From NCBI GenBank assembly GCA_001695595.3, contig MBPM02000147.1, positions 1 to 64,000 of the forward strand: a DNA stretch of 64,000 bases, given 5' to 3'. The notes beneath the pieces are model-generated. The model worked only from the letters and a program-made list of their open reading frames with translations. It did not search any database and was not told where the DNA came from. The position numbers and the translations under genes were made by a program. Each line of letters starts with the position of its first letter. Position 1 is the stretch's first letter. Of the stretch, positions 43,762-59,069 are shown one piece after another. This DNA comes from Plasmopara viticola (lineage: Eukaryota; Oomycota; Peronosporomycetes; Peronosporales; Peronosporaceae).

Positions 43762-45363
43762 GAGGTGAACATAGCGACCGGCATCACCTCGGCGACGTGG
43801 CGAGTGTATTTACCCTCGAACACGGTGTCCTCAAGCGCTGATGGTAAACGGATCGGTATGTGACCAGATTCCGTTTGTTAACAAGCTGCACTCAGTCACG
43901 GAAAAGCGCTCTGTATTAGTCAGAGCGTCCGCCGTATGGTTATCGCTCGCTCCGCGGCATTGACCTGCTCACAAGTGACGAAGTCAACCCGTGTTTGGGC
44001 CCTCTGGCCGAGGCGTCGACGCCATCATCGTCGCAGACGTCGAAGCAACCCACGAAGCAACAAAGAGCTATGCCGATGATCTCTGCGCAAGCGGCAAGCG
44101 AATGACCTCGCTGCAGAAGGCAGTTAAAGAGTCCAAGAAGTGCAGTAGGAAGCTTCAGAACGGAGCTCTGCATGGCTCGACTCCCGGCACCAACCAGCTT
44201 GCGAAGATTTCAAGCACCCAAGACGACGCTCTATCGATCTCAACGTTCGAAGGATTCAACGGCAAGATTTCTCTCCTTGGCAGTATAAAAAGCAAGACGA
44301 CAGCTCCGCTCATGCTTTTAACAAACGGTGGTTTTTCGGACGGTTTCTTGACGGCTCAGAATAAAAAGAGGCGTAGACGCAGTGACATCGACTTCACTGC
44401 TCTGCCCACGAAGCAGCAACCGCAGCCTCTCGACGGCATCGCGACTGCAAACTACTTCGAAGCACTCCAGTCAATTCGATCTCGTGGTCAAAAACGCCAC
44501 CTCGAACAAGAATCACGGCGTGCGCAAGCAGGTCGAACCGACTAACGTGGAGCGCCCGGAGAGGGTGAAGACCGCAACGGAGTCGGCGTACTTTGTTGAG
44601 AAAGCAGGCGTCGCCGATACTCGCGGTGATCGAGTCGGTGATCAACTATGAGAACACAACGCTGCTCAACATTCTCCCAGACCGTCTTGCAGCAGCAGAC
44701 GCAAAGGTTCCTGGTATGGTGAAACTCATTGAGAACGCGACGAACCCCGACCACATCGTGAAGTCGGCCGCTGCCTGTCTACTCGCTTTCAACAGCGCGC
44801 TGTCACTCGCGATGGATGGTGGCAGCAGACCTATCGAGGAGCTCGCGCAGCTTCACGCAATTAACCGCGTGTTGTGCGCGACGTATCCTGACGAAGACAC
44901 AACATTCGTGACGAAGTGAAAAGGCGTCAGGGGGATGTCGATGCCCTAAAAGCGTCAAGACATATTTAAGGAGTGTGCCACACAGACGCCATCACAGAAC
45001 TGTCGCGCGCGTGTCAGGCGCTTGGCATGTACGAGCTCGCGCTCATGTCGATCGCGCCGACATTGTTCAGGAACGATCATTGGGTCCGGTATTTTACGGG
45101 TCAGCCTGTTGATTGGATCCCGGCGCACCACATGCATTTCCTGCACCCGAACACGCTGCTGCGGCTGCTGCGGTTGGACCTTGGTTCACAATGCATGGAG
45201 CAAAGGCGTGAAGTACAGTGGTAGGGTCACTTGCTTGACGACCTGGAGGCACTGCGCAAGCTTGACGACTACTATAGGGTCGACTCGTCGGTGTTGAAGG
45301 TCTGCGTGGATACTGACGGCCGCGCAATGACAAAAGCTGGAGGCTTGTCCACCCGTTGCTAAA
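43762..45363 (+). pseudogene. L6 ORF1 relic, 5'-truncated
   Basis: Starts in the EVNIATGI block and runs to the TAA at 45361-45363 (STRC stop). Frame breaks occur near 43855, 43990, 44470, 44600 and 44920. Recognisable blocks: SISTFEGFNGKISLLGS, KKRRRRSDIDFTALPTK, ENTTLLNILPDRLAAADAKV, FNSALSLAMDGGSRP and LHPNTLLRLLRLDLG. Confidence 0.84.
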
Positions 45364-45405
45364 GTTTCCTCGGCTGCACAGCACGCCCGGAATACTGTCT
45401 CTCTG

Positions 45406-48400
45406 ATGACTACAAACACCAATGTCGACAAGAAGAAGGGTCATCTATTCATTGAAAACCTCCTCTCCAAGCATTCGGTGTCTTGCGGCCAAGAAACCAA
45501 GTTCGTCGACGCACAACACCTCTCAACCTTCAATCTTTACCTCGACTCGAGCTTCACGAACAAGATCTTTGTCAACGACCCAACCGCAATGCTGGATCGA
45601 CCCACGCGTGGTCGATGCAGTGAAGTTTTTAGACTGTTACGCTCCGACTTCCCAGGCTTCGACACGGCTGCTGAAATACCGCGCCTTTCAGTGTCAGGCA
45701 GGTACCTCGTCGCGAAAGTGACGGTCGAGTCTGCTCCCGTCTACATTCACAACGTGTACGCGTCAGTTGATCGCCAAGAGAAGCAGCAGTTCTTCATGAG
45801 TCTGTCAACCGATGAGTTTTAGGATGACGCGACGCACTTCGTGCTTGAAGACCTGAACACGCCGCTCGATCCGCGACTAGACTGCGCAACGCCCGATCTG
45901 CGCTACGACTCAAGTCGCTCCAGGTGTCTGGAGCGGCTCGCGAAGCTTGGGGCCGTCGACGCTTGGCGGAGCCACAACAACTTTGAGCGGTTAATTCACC
46001 GGTTCGCTTCCACGGAAGAGCCGTCTGGACTACATCTTGATGTCAGAACGGCTTTGTGACCGCTTCTACGACAAGTCCAAGTACTTCTTGCCCAAGCACG
46101 CGACGACCACCTCGCTCCCAGCATCTCGCTTCGCTCCGGCAGGCAGCTTCTCGGATACTGGAAGTTCCCACGGTGTCTGCTATACTTCCCACAGGTCGTT
46201 TAGGCGATCGAGAAGGAAGTCGAGATGGTAGGTGATCACCTGCGCACAGTGAAGAACCCGAGAAAGTTCTGGGAGCAGTGGAAAACGAGAATCAAGAAGC
46301 AGCTACAAGGCATACAGAAGAAGCTTCGACAGCAAGACTCACAAGCCATCGAGGACACCCGCGTCGTGCTGGACCAAGCTGCCGCGCGGTTCCGCGTGTC
46401 GTCGAGTGAAAACGATCGCGAACTTTTCGACGAAGCCATGAGCAACTATAAGAAGACGGTGACGCGGACGAGCCAGTACAACTAGGATACTGCATTTGAC
46501 TCCCAAGCCGCTAACAGCCGAGGAGTCCACTAAACACTTATTTCGTCCAAGGGACACGAGCTTGCGACGAGTCTCGATTGAGGAAATTGTGACACCGAGT
46601 AGAAGTGTCTCGACGATCCCTCGAGAGATCTCGCTCCGTTTCCTGGAGCACTGGGGGTCCGAGATGGGAGACCTTGAAAGTCCGACAGGAAGGGATCCTC
46701 CACCCGACGATGCCATGCAGCGCAAGTTTCTCGACTTAGTCTCGTGCTTCGTCTCGGACCCTGACCGCGAAATGCTTGACGCTGAGTTAACAGCAGCAGA
46801 CCTCGCAAGTGCGATCAAGCATACGAAGGCAACGTCATCACCGGAGATGGATGGCTTGACCGCTGGTCCCTACCAGGTGGCGCCAGATGTGTTCGGCGAG
46901 TGCTTGGCGATTGAGTTCTCAGATCGACTCCGATGTGGCGAGCTCATGGCGTTTCAGCGCAAGTCGGCAGTCGTGCTACTACACAAGAAGGGCTCACGCG
47001 CCGAGCCTGGCAACTACCGGCCGATCGCACTCATATGAGTCGATATGAAGGTGCTGTCAAAAGCGCTGACGTATAGATTGCAGGGCGTGATCCTCGACTT
47101 GATCCATCCGGACCAAAAGGGAGTCGTCAAAGGCCGCTCGATACATCACCACGTGCGCTTCCTCTCCGATCCGCAAGATCTCGTCACAAGCCGCGACGAA
47201 GAGGCATACGCGCTGTTCTTGGACTTCCGGAAGGCCTTCGACCGTGTGAACTGGGACTTCATGTTCCGGCTGCTTGAGTGCATGGGCTTCGGACAGGGCT
47301 TCATTAAGTGGATCCAGCTTTTGTACACAAATCCCCAAGCGCACTTGCTGGTCAACGACAAATCCAGCCAGCATTGCATCCGACGCGCGGCGTGAAGCAA
47401 GGCGATCCGGTCTCGACGCTGCTCTTCGTGCTCACAATCGAGCCGCTCGGGAACATGCTGCGCGCGCACGAAGAGCACGGTGTGTGTCTAAATGAAGACC
47501 ACACGGTGACAAGCAGATTTTTTGCAAATGACTCAACGCTTCTCGCCAGTTCAATCGTGAATATTAAGGAACAGCTGCGTCCGTGGACGAGTATTGCCTA
47601 GGCTCTGGCGCAAAACTCAACATGTCCAAGTCTGTTCTGCTGACGCTAAAGCGAAATGCCGAATGCCCTGCGCTGCCTGGCGTTCACAAGCTCGCGTCCG
47701 CGGACACGGTCAGGTACTTGGGCATCCCATTTGGACAAGCGCTTGTGGATAACGTAATCATCGAGTTTCTTGATCAGCGCTTGTACGACGGCTCTAAGGC
47801 TTAATACCGACGCGCGCGCACGATTCGTAGTCGACTCCTGGTGTTAAGACGGTGGTGCTCTCGCGCCTGTGGCACTACACACAGCATGTACCGATTTCAC
47901 AGACAGTGGTTCGCCGCTAGTAGTCGATGCTCAACCGTTTCGTCTTGTGCCGCAAGCACGACCGCGATACAAAGCATGTGCAGCTCATCCCGAGTAAATT
48001 CTTGCACTAGCAGCGCAGCGACGGTGGATTGGGGATTCCAAAACTCAATGCCCAGCTAAAGCGTCAGCGTCTCGCCCTGCTGCTGCAATTCACGAGCGTG
48101 GCGAGTGCGACGCACGAGAGGAACTGGGCAACGGCGAGCGTCGAGCTACTGAAATTCGTGATGCCTTGCTACGCCAGATGCAACGCGCTGGACTTCCTCA
48201 CGATCTCTCCACTTCGACACGGCAAGCTCATCAGATGGGGTCGACTGTCGGCATGGTGGAGAGCAACGTGGACGTGTTAGTCCAAGACGCGCTGGGAGAT
48301 CACGTGGCGCGACCTGCCTCCAAACGAGCGCGCGATGTATGGTCTGAATCAGTCGATCTGGTTCCACGCAGATGCAGAGCTGCACTATGAGAAGACCATG

Positions 48401-49497
48401 CGTACAGCAACGAAAGAAGCGCATCGATAGTGTCTCGGCATGGTCCTCGATCCACAGCGCAGCTTTCGTCTGCATGTCTTGCGCGTGTTCGACCTTTGGT
48501 GGCTTGCCGACATCCGACACAAGGGTGAGGCGTGGCCGACTTGTGATGAGTTTGTCCAACGCCACCTCGATTTCACATTCGTACCGGTTCTACCAGGTGT
48601 AAGGCGTAGTGGCTACGTACACTGCATTGCGAGACAACGCAGATTGTGGATCGACTTGGTGCACTGCAGCTAGTGCGAGGTTCGTCAAACGCTAGCTTAA
48701 GGCGTCTGCTTCCGCGCGTGGGATGTATGAGCGGCACAAGGACGTGCTTAGTTCCGGCGATCCCAAAATCGGCGCTATTGCAAGTCGTCTGGACACCCCA
48801 GCTACCAATCAAGCCACATCCAATGGCAATCTTCTCTCAGCGGGTCGACGAGCAGCGAATTAAGGTATTCACCAAGCACGGCAGAAGACTGAGTGAGATC
48901 TTACTGCCGGTCTTTGATGACTTGCAGTTCCGACTCGCGTTCCGGCTGCTTCCCGTGCGCTCACGATTTTGGTTCCTAGAAGTATCACGTCCAGGTATCT
49001 GAATCTGTGTTCGCGATGGCTGCGAAGCGATCGAGACGGAGCTACACCTATTCTTCGACTGCATGCCCGCAATGCAGGTGTGGAGGCAGATCTAGATACT
49101 CGTCTCGCCGTTCTTCGTCTCTCGCTCTGGCTGGCTTGACATCGCTCTTGGGAACAAGCTGCGCGTTTGCGAAGACTGGGACGAGTGCGCTGACGTGGTG
49201 CGCAACGTGTGGCACGTTTTCCGAGATGTGACGCTGCACACGATCTGGACGGATCACAACAGGTGCCTGTTCGACGGAAGACAGCCGACACCAGCAGCTC
49301 CGGCGATCGCGGTGATCTTCTCGACGTTCTGCGCGCACCTTCGGTTCTTCCAACGGCGGTTGTACGATCGAGAAGAGAATAGCAAGCTACAGCGAGTGAT
49401 CGAAACGATGAAGACTCATCCAGCATTCGGTGACTTTACAAACCGACAACCGGATATCACCAGTGTTCGGTCAGGGGCGGAGCCGGGGCAGCTTTAA
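45406..49497 (+). pseudogene. L6 ORF2 relic (endonuclease / reverse transcriptase)
   Basis: Starts MTTNTNVDKKKGHLF at 45406, 42 nt after the ORF1 stop, and ends near 49497 (ITSVRSGAEPGQL). Endonuclease, linker, RT (LDFRKAFDRVNW, GVKQGDPVSTLLF, FFANDSTLL with Asp to Asn) and the C-terminal zinc region are present but broken by more than ten stops and frameshifts. The stops after DEF (45820), after RTSQYN (46485) and after YRPIALI (47038) are shared exactly with L4. Confidence 0.87.
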
Positions 49498-49952
49498 CGA
49501 AGTCAGATTGCACACACTCAGCACCTTCCAACGGTAGGAACCCTTTCTTCCGCGCACCGCTAATCCAAGCCGATTTTGCACAAGCTCTTGGATTGCTCAC
49601 ACCTTGGTGGGTCGGAATTGTGTAACTTTAACGGAATCGGACCGAACACACTCCGAACCCTCCGCCGATAGGGTTTCTTCTTCGAGTACAGAACCGGCGC
49701 CTTTATCAGCGGACCCATCGCGAGGTCTCGAACTTTCCTCACTGAGGAGGAAAGGAGCCGGGACAGCTTCAACGTAGTCAGATCGCACACATTCCGTTCC
49801 CTCCACTTAGTTGGGGCTCTCCTCAAACGCGGTCGTCGTCATTTTTTTAAAAAAAAAAAAGAAAGAGCGTCAGACCAGCAAATCAAGTCGGTAGGTATCC
49901 CAAAATTTACCAAATTTTTGGAACCTCCAGCGAGACGAGTCGGGCCCCTAAA

Positions 49953-49974
49953 ATGTACCAATTTATTGGTACAT
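49953..49974. repeat. Perfect 10-bp inverted repeat in the L6 3' UTR
   Basis: ATGTACCAAT and ATTGGTACAT around a TT centre. L4 keeps the same arms at 31985-32006 although the surrounding 3' UTR has diverged. It could be an RNA hairpin. Confidence 0.85.
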
Positions 49975-50350
49975 CTGGGGTTTTTGGAAATTTCGAAAAT
50001 GAGAGCTCTCCTGACCACCCACAATTTCGAAAACCTTCCGACAACCGAAAAACCTTCCGACAACCGAAAAACCTTCCGACAACACTCCATACCTGTCAAA
50101 CTTATCACCCTGTTTTTCAAGACATTTTAAACATCATAAAAAGATCGGCTCAGAACCTCTGCAAGCGCATTACACAAGTGGACCACATATGCACGTTTTC
50201 ACACCATATTGGTGTACCGCACAAATCCTTTATTCCATCAATGCTGCATCCACAACTCCATTTCTTCAAGTACTCATTAGACTGTATATTAGTATTTAAA
50301 GTGTATACTTATAGCTAGGTACAATTGAGAAGTCACATCGTCTAAATTAA

Positions 50351-51631
50351 GGGAAATTTTAACCGCCGGTACCCTTTTGGTAAACTGCCGGTACACCTTG
50401 ATTTTAGCCAATAAGATTAAACTAAATCCACAATTGGGAGCACTTTATCTCTGTTAATGAACACAGTGTTTTTTCAACCAATTAAAAGAGAAAGCAACAC
50501 CCATCCAGTACCCCTTTTTGTCAACTGCCTTGTTTTTTATGAAATAACTCCTACTCAATATCACTCTTTTCAACATCACTCTTCTCAATATCACTCTTTT
50601 CGCACTCTTCTTCTCGCAATGAACACTATGCAACCCCCTAAAGAGCTCTCGTACAGCACTCTGGAAGAGGTAATGTCGGCGGTTCTCATGCACGCGCGCG
50701 CCCAAGGTTTTGAGCTTTGTGTTTGCTGTTTATATCTGTTTCATTCCGTCCCGATCGTTCGATTAGAAAAGGTTACACTAAATATCTACTTGACTCACCC
50801 GTAAGGACTGTAATGAAGTTGGCCACCGAGACCTCGAAGCCGCAATAATCGACCTCGGCTTTTTTTCCATAGCTGCGTCGGACACCGAATCGAATCAGCA
50901 GAGGCATACAAAGCTGACGTGATGCAGGATAAACACATACAGATTTTATTTTGGCTTCGACTGTTAAACACTTGTCCGGGAAAGCAATTGCGAGGATTGC
51001 ACGGTTTTTGGTCCACCAGCATCAAGATGATCTACAACAATAGCGTCGCATTGTCAATAAGAAAGGTATGGCAAATTGTCTTCCAACATTGTCTTGACTG
51101 GCTGTCTGGGATCCCAAGACGCTTGACTGAGTGGTAGTGTGATAACGCATTCGCAATGTGTCTGTAAATACTCCAAAAGCGAGACGTGTCGACCTACAGC
51201 AAATGACGCACATTATAATACAAGGCATGGAGCCATACTACAGATGCCTTGCTCACAATCACCGCCCAATTGTTCATGTGACGATGGTATTCTTCTCCGC
51301 AAGCGCAACTCATAATCAGCAGTAGCAACACCCAGAAAGACGACGTAAAGGAAGGCGCAATTTGATAACTTGTTCAGTGCTGCTTTCATTGACAGAAAAA
51401 TATTGCTCTCATTGAATTGCTCCTTTTTTCATTGGCTAAAAACAGGGGGAACCGGCAGTTTACGGAAAAGGGGTACCGGATGGATATTGCTTTCTCTTTT
51501 TATTGGTTGAAAAAACACTGTTTATTAACAGTGATAAACTGCTCCGATTGGTGTATTTAGTTCAATCTCATTGGCTTAAATCAAAGGGTACCGGCAGTTT
51601 ACCAAAAGGGTTCCGGCAGTTTGAAGGTTCT
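50351..51631. mobile_element. Non-autonomous DNA transposon, TTAA target duplication, TIR of about 195 bp
   Basis: A 1281-bp element flanked by TTAA (50347-50350 and 51632-51635). The two ends are inverted repeats over about 195 bp, starting GGGAAATTTTAACCGCCGG and AGAACCTTCAAACTGCCGG. Each arm contains repeats of a TAAACTGCCGGTACCC-like motif. An internal frame at 50622-50804 starts MNTMQPPKELSYSTLEEVMSAVLMHARAQGF, reminiscent of the FAR1-like N-terminus of MULE-type transposases, but it is short and no catalytic domain is seen. TTAA suggests a piggyBac- or Kolobok-like superfamily; the superfamily is not decided. Confidence 0.82.
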
Positions 51632-51661
51632 TTAAATCAATTATAATATAGACAAACCTGT

Positions 51662-51678
51662 AACTGAGCTAGACGGGT
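51662..51678 (-). pseudogene. tRNA-Lys 5' fragment (nt 1-17), L6 target duplication
   Basis: Reverse complement of ACCCGTCTAGCTCAGTT directly after the L6 3' end. Confidence 0.88.
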
Positions 51679-52162
51679 ATACTCGAGTCAACATATAATC
51701 AAATGTACATAAAAAGAGAAACGCAACCAGGAGCAAGCACATCGACAAACACGCAAACAGCAAGTACAAGATCTTGGTATGCACGCACGCAACCACTTTA
51801 TTCGCCTCGCATATAGCCGGACAAAAATGTCGTGTGAAACGCATGACTAATTATTTTCTTGCAAAGATCATACATAGTCTTCGTGTTTACGATCGGAAAA
51901 CCAAGTGCTGAGTGCAGACAGCTAGCTCGTTTCTTAACAACGAAATGGTTCGATTATAGTCGAGCAGAGAGTATATTTTTTTGCTATATAAACAGCTAAT
52001 TGCATCGCTCTTGTAGTCAAGAGCAATTGCGCCGTGAACGACCATAACGGTTGTTAGACTTAAAGCTAAATCTAAACAAATTACGAAGAAGGAGCATGTG
52101 CTGCTTTCAAGTATGAATGCATAGCGAACAAATCTTCCACGAACGACTCTCAGGCAATTCAT

Positions 52163-52234
52163 ACACCCCGAGGGGCACGAACCCACGACCACTGGCTTAA
52201 AATGCCTGGGCTTTACCAACTAAGCTAGACGGGT
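52163..52234 (-). pseudogene. tRNA-Lys relic
   Basis: Anticodon loop region reads CCAGGCATTTTAAGCCAG, the D arm has AGCTTAG, and the T arm/acceptor is CCCCTCGGGGTGT. Not foldable as a normal tRNA. Confidence 0.7.
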
Positions 52235-52751
52235 ATACTCGAGTCAAGATAATATCAAATGTACACAAAAAGAGAAACACAACCAGGAGCAAGCACACCG
52301 ACAAACACACAAACACCAAGTATAAGCTCTTGGTATATACGCACGCAACCACTTTATATTACTCGCATATAGCCGGACAAGAACGTCGTGTCAAACGCAT
52401 GATTGAACATTCCCTTACGAAGATCATACATAGTTTTCGTGTTTTCGAAGAGAATTGAAACTGCTGAGTGCAAACAGGCAGCCCATTTCCTAACAACGGA
52501 AATGGTTCAATTCTAGTCGAGCAAAAACGTGTATTCTTTGCTGTTTAAACAGCTAATTGTGTCGCTCTTGTAGTCAAGAGAAATTGCACCGTGAACGACC
52601 ATGACGATTGTTAGACTAAAAGAGAAATCTAAATCAAAATACGTAGAAGGAGCATGTGCTGCTTTCCGGTAAAAACGCATGGCGTTTGTCGGTGTGCTCC
52701 TGGTTGCTTTTATCTTTTTGTGTACATTTGATATTATCTTGACTCGAGTAT

Positions 52752-52822
52752 ACACTTCTAGGTCCGTTAGTAGAGCGCCTTCCAACTAAGCCAGTGGTCG
52801 TGGGTTCGATCCCCACGGGGGT
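52752..52822 (+). pseudogene. Divergent tRNA relic
   Basis: Starts ACACTTCTAGGTCCGTTAG; the anticodon arm is CCTTC-CAACTAA-GCCAG. T33 is lost and the T loop is TTCGATC. It cannot be assigned to an amino acid. Confidence 0.65.
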
Positions 52823-53309
52823 GTAACTTGCCTAAGAGTCGTACGTGAAAGATTTGTGCGCCATGCATTTACACTGGAAAGCGGCACATGCTCTTTCTTT
52901 GTATTTTGGCTTAGATTTTTCTTTTAGTCGAACAATTTCCATGGTTATTCACGGTACATTTGCTCTTGACTACAAGAGCGACGCAATAAGCTGTTTTGAA
53001 CAGCAAAAAAATACAATCGTCTGCTCAACTATAATCGAACCAATTTTGTTGTTGGAGAATGGTTTGCCTATCTGCACTCAGCAGTCGGTATTCTGTTCGT
53101 AAACACAAAACAATGTATGACCTTCGCAAGAGAAAAATTATTCATGCGTTGGACACGACGTTTTTGTCCGGCGATATGCGAGTAGAGTAATGTGGTTGCG
53201 TGCGCGCAATCCACGAGCTTGAACTTGCTGTTTGTGCGTTTGTCGGAGTGCTTGTTCTTGGTTGTGTTTCTCTTTTTGTTTACATTTGGTAATATCTTAA
53301 CTCGAGTAT

Positions 53310-53380
53310 ACACTTCTAGGTCCGTTGATAGAGCGCTGGCCAACTAAGCCAGTGGTCGTGGGTTCGATCCCCACGGGGGT
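53310..53380 (+). pseudogene. Divergent tRNA relic
   Basis: Same variant family as 52752 (ACACTTCTAGGTCCGTTG, T loop TTCGATC). The anticodon stem CTGGC/GCCAG is intact around the loop CAACTAA. Confidence 0.65.
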
Positions 53381-53859
53381 GTAACTTGCCTAAGAGTCGT
53401 GCGCGAAAGATTTGTGCGCCATGCATTAATACTGGAAAGCGGCACGTGCTCTTTCTTTGTATTTTGGCTTGGATTTTGCTTTTAGTCGAACAGTTTTCAT
53501 GGTTGTTCACGGTGCAATTGCTCTTGACTACAAGAGCGACGCAATAAGCTGATTTAAATAGCAAAAAAATACAATCGTCTGCTCAACTATAATCGAACCA
53601 TTTCTGTTGTTGGAGAATGGGCTGCCTATCTGCACTCAGCAGCCGGTATTCTGTTCGTAGACACAAAAACAATGTATGATCTTCGCAAGAGAAAAATTAA
53701 TCATGCGTTTGACACGACGTTTTTGTCCGGCTATATGCGAGTAGAGCAATGTGGTTGCGTGCGTGCAATCCAACTTGCTGTTTGTATGTTTGTCGGTGTG
53801 CTTGCTCTTGGTTGTGTTTCTCTATTTGTGTACATATGGTAAAATCTTGACTCGAGTAT

Positions 53860-53930
53860 ACTTATCGAACTAGTTGGAAGAACGCTGGACTTTTAAGCCA
53901 GTGGTCGTGGTTTCGAGCCCCACGGGGGGT
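53860..53930 (+). pseudogene. tRNA-Lys relic
   Basis: Anticodon arm CTGGA-CTTTTAA-GCCAG and T arm remain. The acceptor and D arm are degraded (ACTTATCGAACTAGTTGG). Confidence 0.65.
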
Positions 53931-54667
53931 GTAAATTGCCTTCGAGTCGTGCGCGAAGGATTTGTGCACCATGCATTTATTCTGGGTAGCAGTACATGCT
54001 CTTTCCTCGTATTTCGTTTTAAATTTTTCTTTCAGTCTTACAACAACATTGTCGTTTACGGTGCAATTGCTCTTGACAACAAGAGTGACACAATTAGATG
54101 TTTTTTAAAGCAAAAAATACAATTTTCTGCTCGACTATAGTAAAAACATTTCTTTTGTTAGAGAATGGGCTGCCTGTCTGCACTCAGCAGTTGGTATTCT
54201 GTTCGTAAACACGTGCGTGGATGCTTTGTGCACCATGCAATATTATTTGAGAAGGAGCACATAATATTTTTCCTAGTTCGATTCATATTTTTCTACAACC
54301 GTCAAGGTCATTCACGGTGCAATTGCTCTTGACTACAAGAGCGACAGAATTAACTGTTGTAAAGTGCAGAATAATACAGTTCTCTACACTATGATGAAAC
54401 CATTTTTGTTGTTTGAAAGTGAGCTGCCTGGCTGCACTGAGCAGTTGGTATTCTGTTCCTAAACACGCAAGCTACGCATGAACTTCGCAGTAGAAGACTA
54501 AATCATGCGTTGGACACGACGTTCTTGTCCGCCTATATGCAGTACAGTTAAGAGATTGCGTGCGTGCATAGCAAGAGCTTGTACTTGTTGTTTGCGTTTT
54601 GTTCAAGAACTTGCTCTTGGATATGATTCTCTTTTTGTGTACATTTGGTATTATCTTGACTCGATAT

Positions 54668-54725
54668 TTTCCGTCTACCTCAGTTCGTTGAATGCTGACC
54701 TTGACGTGGTCGTGGCACAGGGAGT
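54668..54725 (+). pseudogene. Strongly decayed tRNA relic
   Basis: Only a D-arm-like TCTACCTCAGTTCGTTGAA and GTGGTCGTGG remain after CTCGATATTTTCC. Confidence 0.5.
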
Positions 54726-55177
54726 GAAAATTTCCTCAGCGTCGTGCGTATAAGATTTGTGCAACATGTTTTTTTCTGAGGAGCAGCACAAGCTCTTTTT
54801 TCGTATTTTGATTTATATCTTTCTTTAGCCGTAGAACCAGCATGATCATTCAAGGTGCAGTAACCCTTGACCGCAAGCGCGACACAATTAGCTGTTTTAG
54901 TCAGCAAGAAATACTTTTGTCTGCTCTACTGACTGCCTGTCTGCATTCAGCAATTGAATTTATGTTCGTAAACACAAAAGCATGTATGGATTTCGCTGGA
55001 AAAATATAGATTATGTGTTTGACACGACGTTTGTGTGTGGCTGTATGCAAGTTGAAAAAGTGGTTGTGTGCGTGCATATTAAGAGCTTGTTCTTGCTATC
55101 TGTGTGTTTGTTGGTGTTCTTGCTCTTGGTCGTGTCTCTCTTTTTGTATACATTTAGTATTGACTTGACTCGAGTAT

Positions 55178-55240
55178 TCCCGTCAAGCTCAGTTGGTCGA
55201 ACACTGATCTTTACGCCAGTGTCATGGTACGGGAAGTGAA
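55178..55240 (+). pseudogene. Strongly decayed tRNA relic
   Basis: CCCGTCAAGCTCAGTTGGTCG follows CTCGAGTAT; the anticodon and T arms are degraded. Confidence 0.55.
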
Positions 55241-55300
55241 AATTGCTCAGAGTCGCGTGTGTAAGATTTGTGCAACATGTAGTCTTTCTTGGAAAGTAGC

Positions 55301-59069
<3,769 letters not shown>

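Larger units (their letters stand above)
43761..51661 (+). mobile_element. L6: 5'-truncated dead LINE carrying a nested DNA transposon
   Basis: Plus-strand LINE. The 5' side starts inside ORF1 (EVNIATGITSATWRVY) next to tRNA nt 1-2; the 3' end joins nt 17 at 51662, giving a target duplication of about 15-17 bp. The 3' UTR (49498-50350 and 51632-51661) contains the ATGTACCAAT/ATTGGTACAT hairpin (49953-49974), several copies of a 19-bp CCTTCCGACAACCGAAAAA motif (about 50033-50085), and a 1281-bp DNA transposon close to the 3' end. The body matches L4 in inverted orientation with shared stop codons. Confidence 0.88.
51662..52684 (-). repeat. tRNA-Lys tandem array, block V (minus strand)
   Basis: About 1.8 units after L6, more diverged than blocks I-III. 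It ends near 52684, where the sequence switches from minus-strand spacer (CGCATGGCG) to plus-strand spacer (TTTGTCGGTGTGCTCCTGG). Confidence 0.85.
52685..55300 (+). repeat. Decayed tRNA-unit array, block VI (plus strand)
   Basis: About five old units with starts near 52752, 53310, 53860, 54668 and 55178. The spacer hairpins are still recognisable (GCTCTTGACTACAAGAGCG, CTGCACTCAGCAG), but there are many substitutions and indels; a fragment at 54205-54660 lacks its tRNA. Similarity fades out at about 55,380. Confidence 0.8.

Noticed and set aside
50919..51137. 72-aa ORF inside the DNA transposon (MMQDKHIQILFWLRLLN...)
   Set aside because: No transposase catalytic motif and no similarity I can name; too short to call a gene.
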